Position numbers and translations under genes: made by a program. The notes beneath the pieces are model-generated. The model was not told the origin of the DNA. It was given only the letters and a program-made list of their open reading frames with translations, and searched no databases. Shown piece after piece: positions 1 to 6,083 of a DNA stretch of 64,000 nucleotides; the first letter of the stretch is position 1; each line of letters opens with the position of its first letter. The stretch is from Paucibacter aquatile (GTDB lineage Bacteria > Pseudomonadota > Gammaproteobacteria > Burkholderiales > Burkholderiaceae_C), in assembly GCF_002885975.1 (NCBI RefSeq), contig NZ_POSP01000003.1, positions 868,001 through 932,000 on the forward strand, written 5' to 3'.

Positions 1-1
1 G

Positions 2-223
2 CTCAAGATCGACGCGGCCCCCTCGGTGATGAACATCAACTTCCGCCCCAACCCGCCGATCGACGCCATGCGCGTGATCGAACTGGTGCAGAAGAACAAG
101 AGCATCAAGCTGGTCGGCAACGACAAGCTGCGCATCGACAAGGCGCTGAGCGACCCCAAGGACCGCGCGCAAGCCATCCGCGAAGTGCTGCGCCTTTTGG
201 GTCAACCCGTTCGAAGCGACTAA
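2..223 (+). CDS. mfd: Transcription-repair coupling factor Mfd, C-terminal end (partial)
   Basis: Only the last 73 residues lie in the window; the frame is open to the left edge. The stretch with NFRPNPPIDAMRVIELVQKN followed by KLVGNDKLRIDKAL and a terminal AIREVLRLLGQP matches the C-terminal TRCF domain of Mfd, the ATP-dependent translocase that removes RNA polymerase stalled at lesions and recruits UvrA. Seen: the stop is at 221-223, and the last eleven codons (CTT TTG GGT CAA and so on) are poorer in G/C than the preceding ones, so the extreme 3' end may belong to the foreign-looking segment that follows. The next gene starts two bases after this stop. Confidence 0.85.
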   Translation, partial: LKIDAAPSVMNINFRPNPPIDAMRVIELVQKNKSIKLVGNDKLRIDKALSDPKDRAQAIREVLRLLGQPVRSD

Positions 224-225
224 CG

Positions 226-915
226 ATGAATCAGTTTTTCGGTGACTACAAGTTGGCTGCTTTTGCCATGGACTCCACATTGCTCGTCAACGATATGTTG
301 ATTGAGCTGGCGGAGTTTTCAGGGCATCGATCAGTCGCTGAAGCCATGACCGAAGAGGGCCTGGCTGGCGACCCCAGCTTATTTAAAAGCAACCTGCTCA
401 ATCGTGTTACCTTGCTAGCGGGGTTGCCGATGTCTGCAGTGCTGGAAGTCGCTCGGGAGCGTATGCAAATTCGGCCAGGCGTGCGAGAAACGTTTGAGCG
501 GTATCGGTCTGCAGGCTTGAAGACTGCCATCATTACCAGTGGCTTCGGAATGTTTGCCCGTGACTTGGCAGCGGACCTGAAGGTCGACTTCGTTCGCGCG
601 AATGAGCTCCGCGTAGTTGATGGTCGACTGACCGGTGAACTTGCACCCCAACCTTGGGGTCAAGTTTGCGATGGGGGAGTAAAAGTCCGCATGCTAAGAG
701 CATGCATGGAAGTAGTGGGCTGCAGCCCTTTACAAACCATCGTTGTTGGGCGCGGCGCAAATGACTTGGAAATGCTCGCCTCAGTTGGCTTACCTGTCGC
801 GTTCAATGCGCCCAAGTCCGTGGAACAAACCTTTCGGGCTGTACGCGGAGAGTCCTTTGACAGCATCGCTTCAATTGTTCCGACGTACGACGAGTGGATT
901 AACAGCTATCGATAG
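226..915 (+). CDS. SerB-like HAD-family pseudophosphatase
   Basis: This 229-residue protein is a full-length relative of the phosphoserine phosphatase encoded just downstream, with the same HAD fold motifs in order. In motif I the family sequence D-x-D-S-T reads FAMDSTLL, so the aspartate nucleophile is Ala14; the second aspartate (Asp16) is kept. Motif II serine (ITSGF) and the motif III lysine region (VKVRML) are present. Motif IV, normally GDGAND, reads GRGAND with Arg176 replacing a metal-binding aspartate. Known chemistry says such a protein should not form the phosphoaspartyl intermediate or bind Mg2+ normally. The substrate-side arginine (LLNRVTLL) is retained, so ligand binding is conceivable. 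G/C content is visibly lower than in its neighbours (29 of 60 bases at 241-300), suggesting transfer. It begins two bases after mfd, so translation may be coupled. Confidence 0.8.
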   Translation: MNQFFGDYKLAAFAMDSTLLVNDMLIELAEFSGHRSVAEAMTEEGLAGDPSLFKSNLLNRVTLLAGLPMSAVLEVARERMQIRPGVRETFERYRSAGLKTAIITSGFGMFARDLAADLKVDFVRANELRVVDGRLTGELAPQPWGQVCDGGVKVRMLRACMEVVGCSPLQTIVVGRGANDLEMLASVGLPVAFNAPKSVEQTFRAVRGESFDSIASIVPTYDEWINSYR

Positions 916-985
916 GCTAGCAAGCACCGGCCATGTCAACGAACCCCAAATCGTCCAACACACCATTGACCAAGGTTTTGATTTC

Positions 986-1693
986 GTGAACTCATCAGAA
1001 ATTGGCGGTCTCGTCCAGCACAACGGCAGTGCGCTCCCGCCTCTATCGCACTTCCGCCTCGCCGCCTTCGACATGGACTCGACCCTGATCAATATCGAGT
1101 GCATCGACGAGATCGCCGCCGCCGCGGGCAAGAAAGAGGAAGTGGCCGCCATCACCGAAGCCGCCATGCGCGGCGAGATCACGGATTTCAAGGACAGCCT
1201 GCGCCGCCGCCTGGCGCTCTTGCAAGGCGTGCCGGTGAGCGCGCTGGAGCAGGTGCTGCGTGAACGCCTGCAGTTCAACCCCGGCGCGCGCGAGCTGTGC
1301 GCGGCGCTCAAGGCTGCGGGCTTGAAGCTGCTGCTGGTCTCGGGTGGCTTCACCTTCTTTACGCGGCATGTCGCCGCCGAGCTGGGCATGGACTGGGTGC
1401 GCAGCAATGAGCTGGAGATCGTGGACGGCCAACTGACCGGCGCGCTCGTGATGCAGCCCTGGGGCGAGATCTGCGACGGCGAAGAAAAGCGCCGCATGCT
1501 GGAGCAATGCGCGGCCGAGATCGGCGCCCTGCCCGCCCAGTGCATCGCCGTGGGCGACGGCGCCAACGACCTGCCCATGATGGGCGCGGCCGGCCTGTCG
1601 GTTGCGTTTCATGCCAAGCCGCGGGTGCGCGAGCAGGCCATGGTGGCCATCAACGCGGGCGGGCTGGATCGCCTGCTCGAGGTCTTGCGCTGA
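986..1693 (+). CDS. serB: Phosphoserine phosphatase SerB
   Basis: SerB hydrolyses L-phosphoserine to serine, the last step of serine synthesis, in the cytoplasm. All catalytic motifs are intact: FDMDSTL (Asp29 nucleophile, Asp31), the motif II serine in LLLVSGGF, Lys in DGEEKRRML, and GDGANDLPMM. The ECIDEIA substrate loop is also present. With a GTG start at 986, preceded by AAGG at 972-975, the protein is 235 residues, the normal family length. The family usually starts directly at the S-H-F-R-L segment, but here that position (codon 1043-1045) is CTA, and the upstream 20 residues are low-GC and not family-like. The original start codon therefore seems to have been lost at a recombination junction and replaced by the upstream GTG. 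No ATG exists in frame between the preceding gene and the conserved region. Confidence 0.9.
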   Translation: MNSSEIGGLVQHNGSALPPLSHFRLAAFDMDSTLINIECIDEIAAAAGKKEEVAAITEAAMRGEITDFKDSLRRRLALLQGVPVSALEQVLRERLQFNPGARELCAALKAAGLKLLLVSGGFTFFTRHVAAELGMDWVRSNELEIVDGQLTGALVMQPWGEICDGEEKRRMLEQCAAEIGALPAQCIAVGDGANDLPMMGAAGLSVAFHAKPRVREQAMVAINAGGLDRLLEVLR

Positions 1694-1715
1694 CCCCCGA
1701 CATCGCTGCCCCATC

Positions 1716-2657
1716 TTGAAAATCTGGACCTACCACTACCCGGTCGACCTCGACGGCCAGCGCTACGCGCTGCGCTTCGAGGCCGGCTTGCGCGGCTCGC
1801 GCCTGCTGCTCACCCACGAGGGAAAAACGCTGGAAGACCGGCAGGACTTCGGCCGCGAACCCTATCGCCTGCATCGGCTGCAACTGGACACGGCACAAGG
1901 CCCCTTGGTCTTCGAGCTGGGCCCGCGCACGGTGCTCAGCTACGGCGTCAAGGTGTCGCGCCAAGGCCAGGTGCTCTACCGCTCCCACCCCGACCCCTTC
2001 GCCTACCTGGCCCGGGTGCAAGCCATGATGGCCAAGCGCCAGCGGGAGGCCTCGGCGCCGGGCGCACCCGATTTCTCTCGCCTCAAGGGCCAGGCGCCCG
2101 CGATCGCTGTGGACATTGCGCTCGGCCTGCTTTTCTTCGTGATGGGCAAGCTCGGTGATCTGCGCACGGCCGCCCTGGTAACGGCCGCGGCGGGCCTGGC
2201 CTTGCTGCCGCTGCAATGGGCCATCAACCGCTTCGCGCCGCCCGCGCGGCGGGTCGATCTGCTCGGTGGCATGGCCTTGTTCGGCGTGGTGGTGATGCTG
2301 CTGTCGGCCGGCTTCTCCTGGTACTTCGAGTCGGAGTTCCTGGTGCAACTCAAGGCCAGCGTGATCGGCGGCCTGGTGGCCTGCGCCTTCGGCGTTGACG
2401 CGCTGGCTGGCGGCCGCTGGCTGGGCAAGCGAGTGATGACGTATCTGGTCTACAGCGACATCGACGCGCGCCGGCTCTCGGCCGGCATGTGCGCCATGGG
2501 CCTGGCCCTGGCCGGCGTCAATGCGGCCGTGGCCAGCCTGATGTCCAAAGACGCCTGGCTTTGGTACACGCTCTGGGGCGATCTGCTGCTGGTCTTCGTG
2601 CTGTCCAATCTGGCCATCCACTGGGCGCGACGCAAGCCCGGCCCGCGACCGGCCTGA
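1716..2657 (+). CDS. YciB/IspZ-like inner-membrane protein with an N-terminal extension
   Basis: Residues from about 130 to the end form five or more hydrophobic segments with the layout of the YciB/IspZ (intracellular septation protein A) family, including ALGLLFFVMGKLGDL near the start and GDLLLVFVLSNLAIH at the end. YciB proteins sit in the inner membrane and are linked to envelope synthesis and division. The first ~125 residues are soluble, beta-rich looking (KIWTYHYPVDLDGQRYALRF and following) and are not part of a standard ~180-residue YciB. Start: a TTG at 1716 gives 313 residues beginning right at the plausible fold; no ATG is better placed because the open frame upstream overlaps serB. 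It follows serB by 22 bases and is probably co-transcribed. The family call is by pattern only. Confidence 0.6.
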   Translation: MKIWTYHYPVDLDGQRYALRFEAGLRGSRLLLTHEGKTLEDRQDFGREPYRLHRLQLDTAQGPLVFELGPRTVLSYGVKVSRQGQVLYRSHPDPFAYLARVQAMMAKRQREASAPGAPDFSRLKGQAPAIAVDIALGLLFFVMGKLGDLRTAALVTAAAGLALLPLQWAINRFAPPARRVDLLGGMALFGVVVMLLSAGFSWYFESEFLVQLKASVIGGLVACAFGVDALAGGRWLGKRVMTYLVYSDIDARRLSAGMCAMGLALAGVNAAVASLMSKDAWLWYTLWGDLLLVFVLSNLAIHWARRKPGPRPA

Positions 2658-2697
2658 ATCGAGCCCTTCTCATTGCCCTCGCTCCCGAGCCCTCGCC

Positions 2698-3276
2698 ATG
2701 CGCCACACCGTTGAACTCCGCCACGCCAGCCGCCTGCTCAACACCGGCCCCACCGTGCTGGTCAGCAGCCGCCACGGCGCGCAGCAGGATGTGATGGCCG
2801 CGGCCTGGAACATGCCGCTGGATTTCGAGCCGCCCAAGATCGCCGTGGTGATCGACAAGAACACCTTCACCCGCGGCCTGATCGAGGCCAGCGGTGAGTT
2901 CGTGATCGCCGTACCCTGCGTGGCGCAGGCGGCCATGGTCACCGGCGTGGGCCACTGCAGCGGCCGCGATGTCGACAAGTTCGAACGCTTCGGCCTGCGA
3001 ACCCAGCCGGGTTCTCAGGTGGCGGCGCCGCTGATCGAGGGCTGCCTTGCCTGGCTGGAATGCCGGCGCATCCCCGATCCCGCGCAGGAGCAGCGTTATG
3101 ACCTGTTCCTGGCCGAGGTGGTGGCCGCCTGGGCCGAGAACTGGGCATTCACGGACGGCCACTGGGTCGAGCCGAGCGATGCGAGCCGGCGCTGCCTGCA
3201 CCACCTCGGCGGCGGCCGTTATTTCAGCAGCTCGGGCCTGATCGACACCCAAGCCGACACCCAAGCCGACTCCTGA
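2698..3276 (+). CDS. Flavin reductase-like domain protein (FMN-binding split barrel)
   Basis: The 192-residue product has the outline of the flavin reductase-like (DIM6/NTAB) split-barrel family: VLVSSRHGAQQDVMAAAWNM near the N terminus for FMN binding, a FEPPKIAVVIDKNTFT strand, and EFVIAVPCVAQ before a helix. Members bind FMN and commonly reduce flavin with NAD(P)H or serve as single-component oxidoreductases. There is no signal peptide, so it is cytosolic. The C terminus carries a short repeated DTQADTQAD tail, encoded by a tandem 12-base repeat near 3244-3272. It lies 40 bases downstream of the YciB-like gene, and its own partner enzyme is not evident nearby. The physiological substrate cannot be told from sequence. 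Confidence 0.75.
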   Translation: MRHTVELRHASRLLNTGPTVLVSSRHGAQQDVMAAAWNMPLDFEPPKIAVVIDKNTFTRGLIEASGEFVIAVPCVAQAAMVTGVGHCSGRDVDKFERFGLRTQPGSQVAAPLIEGCLAWLECRRIPDPAQEQRYDLFLAEVVAAWAENWAFTDGHWVEPSDASRRCLHHLGGGRYFSSSGLIDTQADTQADS

Positions 3277-3283
3277 GCCGCTA

Positions 3284-3781
3284 TCAAGCGGCGTGCAGGG
3301 CCTGCTCGCTGATCACCACCCCGTCGGAATCGGCATACAACCACTCACCGGGCCGCACCGGCAGGCCATGCAGATGCAGGACCAGATCGCTCTGACCCTG
3401 AGCTTTGCGGTCGGTGGGCATGGGCACATGGCCGAGCGCCAGAATGCCCAGCGGCGTGGCCGCCAGCTCGGCCAGATCGCGCACGCAGCCATGAATCAGC
3501 AGGCCGGCCCAGCCATTGGCGGCGGCGGCCGCTGCCAGATTGCCACCCAACAAAGCGCGGCGCAGCGAGCCCGCGCCGTCCACCACCAGCACCTGGCCCT
3601 GGCCCGGGCTTTCCACCGCTTCCTTGACCCGGCTGTTGTCCTCGAAACACTTCACCGTGCGAACAGGCCCGGCAAAGCGGCCCAGGGCCCCATAGCTGCG
3701 GTACACGCCCGGCAGCACACGCAGGCGGCCAGACTCGTCGGACTTGAAGCGGTCGCAAAAATCGCAGGTCGAGAATTCCAT
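3284..3781 (-). CDS. rraA: RraA-family protein (RNase E activity regulator / HMG aldolase fold)
   Basis: The 165-residue protein matches RraA: an N-terminal TCDFCDRF segment, then VKCFEDNSRVKEAVESPGQG, a central GGNLAAAAAANGWAGLLIHG and CVRDLAELAATPLGI, ending with GEWLYADSDGVVISEQAL. E. coli RraA binds the C-terminal region of RNase E and inhibits it. Many homologues instead cleave 4-hydroxy-4-methyl-2-oxoglutarate or oxaloacetate with a divalent metal; the G-x-x-R-D aldolase motif (HGCVRD) is present, so either role is possible. It converges on the flavin reductase gene, with only seven bases between the two stops. The start at 3781 is supported by an AGGAGGTG-type Shine-Dalgarno sequence immediately upstream on the minus strand. 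Confidence 0.85.
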   Translation of the reverse strand: MEFSTCDFCDRFKSDESGRLRVLPGVYRSYGALGRFAGPVRTVKCFEDNSRVKEAVESPGQGQVLVVDGAGSLRRALLGGNLAAAAAANGWAGLLIHGCVRDLAELAATPLGILALGHVPMPTDRKAQGQSDLVLHLHGLPVRPGEWLYADSDGVVISEQALHAA

Positions 3782-3829
3782 ATCGGGACACCTCCTCCGA
3801 GTCGGTTCGCCACAGGGCCAAGAACAAAC

Positions 3830-4051
3830 TCAGGCCGGCGGCAAGACCTTGATGCGCGCATCCTGGTACTGCACCACCTGGCCGGCGCGGATCTTGGCGG
3901 TCTTGCGCAATTCCTCGCGCCCGTCCACCTGCACATGGCCCTCGCTGATGACGGCCCGGGCACGCCCGCCGCTCTCCACCAGACCGTTGGCCTTCAGCAG
4001 CTTGTCCAGCTCGATGAACTCGCCGCGCAATTCGAAATCGATGTGTTGCAT
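3830..4051 (-). CDS. Small S4-domain RNA-binding protein (YbcJ-like)
   Basis: A 73-residue protein consisting almost entirely of an S4 RNA-binding domain: FIELDKLLKANGLVESGGRA, then RAVISEGHVQVDGREELRKT and a closing IRAGQVVQYQD strand. It resembles E. coli YbcJ, a stand-alone S4 protein of unsettled role probably acting on ribosomal RNA. The chosen ATG at 4051 fits the usual family length. An upstream ATG at 4075 would add eight residues and has an AGG six bases before it, so the start is not certain. It lies 48 bases upstream of rraA on the same strand and the two may share a transcript. Confidence 0.75.
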   Translation of the reverse strand: MQHIDFELRGEFIELDKLLKANGLVESGGRARAVISEGHVQVDGREELRKTAKIRAGQVVQYQDARIKVLPPA

Positions 4052-4208
4052 GGCGGCATTGTCCCAGAGTGGCATGCGCTGCCTGTCGGGCCCAGCCGCT
4101 CACCCTCTAAACTCCGCCACGCCCACCCTTCCGGCGCTCGGCCTGCAGTTCAGAGGCCCGGGCCTTCAGATCCAAAGATCCAGCCCACGGCAGTTTCGCC
4201 GCTGAACC

Positions 4209-5174
4209 ATGATTCGACACTTTCGCCAGGCCTTGGCCGGCATCCCCTTCGCCACGGATGTCACCCATGCTCACGGGCTGCAGGCCCCCAGGTCCGGCCT
4301 GCTGCTCGGCCTGAGCCTGGCCCTGAGCCTGTTGGCTCCATCGTCCGCCTTAGCCGGCGAACGCAGCGAAACGGCCATTGCCCTGCAGCTCTGGACCGTC
4401 ACCCAGGCCGTGGCCGAGGTGCGAGCCCTCCACGCCCGACCCGGCACCGGTGCGGAGGCTGCGATCTGCCTCAAAGCCCTGGACCCGGACAACTTCCGGG
4501 CTTTCGCCGGCGAGCTGGCATCGCAGGCCTACAAGCCCGAGGAATTGCGCGGCCTGGACCGCTTTCTTGGCACGACCTTGGGCCAGAGGGCGCTGCAGCT
4601 GCAACTGGCCGAACTGCGACAAACCATGAGCCCACCCCGGCCAGGCCAGGCGGCAGTACCCGCACCCGTCATCGCTTTCACGCAAGCCGAACAGCGCGCG
4701 CTGAGCGCCTGGCCGCGCGAGCTGGTCTTGCTCAGGCACGGCCTCAATCGCCAGAAGAGCGTGCAGACCCAGCTTCAAGAGCATGTGCTCACCCGCATCC
4801 AGGCCTGCAATGCAGCGGCTCAGGCCAGCGCCCGCGATGCAGAGGCCATGCAGACGCTGCGCCAGACCCACGCGCAAAGCCACCCGAACCTGCTGAACGC
4901 CTTCCAGTGCCTGGCCCGCCAGCATCCCGAGCCTGATGCGCAGCAGGCCGTGCAGGCCGCGCGTCAGGCCTATCTGGACCTGCATCAGCAGATCGAGCAA
5001 GTCAGCCAGGCGCGCCTGCTCAAGCCGGGCTTGGAAGCGCTGAGCCAGGCCTACGCGCAGATCCCGCGGGGCGCCCTGAGCAGCAGCGATACGGCCCCTT
5101 GTGAGAACCTGGGCCTTCAGATCGAAGCCTTGCGGCAAGACATTGAGCGGCCCTCCGACTCGCCAGCCCGCTAA
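4209..5174 (+). CDS. Uncharacterised exported protein, helical
   Basis: I do not recognise a family. The 321-residue product has a long N-terminal region of about 28 residues, then a hydrophobic core (GLLLGLSLALSLLAPSSALA) ending in a plausible signal-peptidase site before GERSET, so export to the periplasm is likely. The mature part is rich in Ala, Gln and Leu with repeated Q-A and E-A spacings that suggest long helices, and it contains scattered cysteines (for example AAICLKAL, RIQACNAA, AFQCLARQ, TAPCENLG) that could pair as disulphides after export. There are no catalytic motifs that I can identify. The next gene is convergent, with 24 bases between the stops, so this gene appears to be transcribed alone. 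Confidence 0.55.
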   Translation: MIRHFRQALAGIPFATDVTHAHGLQAPRSGLLLGLSLALSLLAPSSALAGERSETAIALQLWTVTQAVAEVRALHARPGTGAEAAICLKALDPDNFRAFAGELASQAYKPEELRGLDRFLGTTLGQRALQLQLAELRQTMSPPRPGQAAVPAPVIAFTQAEQRALSAWPRELVLLRHGLNRQKSVQTQLQEHVLTRIQACNAAAQASARDAEAMQTLRQTHAQSHPNLLNAFQCLARQHPEPDAQQAVQAARQAYLDLHQQIEQVSQARLLKPGLEALSQAYAQIPRGALSSSDTAPCENLGLQIEALRQDIERPSDSPAR

Positions 5175-5198
5175 CGCTCGCCGGCGCCGCGGTCCTCC

Positions 5199-6083
5199 TC
5201 AGTCCCTCGCCGCCGCATGACTCGGTGGCAATCCGCTCCAGCGCGGCCGCTGCCCGCGCCTGCGCCAGTCGCGATAGATGCCGCGCAGCCAGATGTGCAG
5301 GACACCCAGGCCGAAGAGGACGCCCATCAGAAAAACCAGGTAGGAATGGGGCTCGGAATCCAGCAGGCGGCCACTGCCATCCTGCAGTTGCCAGAGTCGA
5401 ATCACATCGCCCGGCTGGCTCCAAGACGGGAAGCGACCTCGCGCGACGGTGTAAACCCGCTCCTGCTCCCCGCCCTGCTCCAGGCCTTCGGCATCGCGAG
5501 GCCGCAAGCGCAGCTGCACATAGGCCTTGCGCCCGCTGCCATGCTCTTCGCGCGCCAGCACCCGCATGTCCAAGGCCTGGGCCTGGCTGCGAAAGCGCTC
5601 GTTCTCGCGCAACTCCCAGCAACCCACCAGGATCAGCAAGCCGGGAACGATCATGAGGATCAAGAGCGCGCGCAAGGCGCACCACCAGGTCAGCGCCTCG
5701 TCCTCGCGGCGCCCGCCACGCGCATGGCCATCGGGCAGCCAGCGGCGACCGCGGCGCCAGGGCGCCTTGGCATCCCGGCCCTCGCCGCCACAGGCCCAGA
5801 AGCCCTGCAAACGCCGCAGCAGCTCGGCCCGGCTGAGGTCATCTCGCTCGGTGCGCAGCAGGCGCTGCTCGGCATCCTCAGCCTCATCATCCAGCAGCTC
5901 CAGCTGAAAGCCCGTCGCGGTGCAGCCGGCCGCCTGCAGGCAGCGTCCCGCGGGCGCTTCCAGCACGACAAAACTGCCGGGTTCGCGGGCGCTCCAACTG
6001 TCCAGCGCCTGCGCCAGCTCGGCCGCGCTGTGCACCTGACGCCGGCCACCGGGCTCCAGCGTCAGCCACATCGGCGTGCTCAA
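5199..6083 (-). CDS. Two-pass membrane protein, DUF3592-like
   Basis: The 294-residue protein has a soluble N-terminal half (about 130 residues, acidic then Arg/Gly-rich) followed by a membrane segment around LRALLILMIVPGLLILVGCW, an extracytoplasmic stretch of about 75 residues, and a second membrane segment around SYLVFLMGVLFGLGVLHIWL. The stretch between the segments (ALDMRVLAREEHGSGRKAYV and on to QPGDVIRLWQL) has the beta-strand pattern seen in DUF3592 proteins, which lack a defined function. Its start codon overlaps the end of the thiamine-diphosphate enzyme gene by four bases, so the two are very likely one operon and translationally coupled. No enzymatic motif is visible. Family placement is tentative. 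Confidence 0.55.
   Translation of the reverse strand: MSTPMWLTLEPGGRRQVHSAAELAQALDSWSAREPGSFVVLEAPAGRCLQAAGCTATGFQLELLDDEAEDAEQRLLRTERDDLSRAELLRRLQGFWACGGEGRDAKAPWRRGRRWLPDGHARGGRREDEALTWWCALRALLILMIVPGLLILVGCWELRENERFRSQAQALDMRVLAREEHGSGRKAYVQLRLRPRDAEGLEQGGEQERVYTVARGRFPSWSQPGDVIRLWQLQDGSGRLLDSEPHSYLVFLMGVLFGLGVLHIWLRGIYRDWRRRGQRPRWSGLPPSHAAARD

Noticed and set aside
743..985. An N-terminal extension of SerB starting inside the SerB-like gene
   Set aside because: The extra residues overlap the upstream gene out of frame and have no family similarity; a GTG at 986 with a nearby AAGG gives the normal length.
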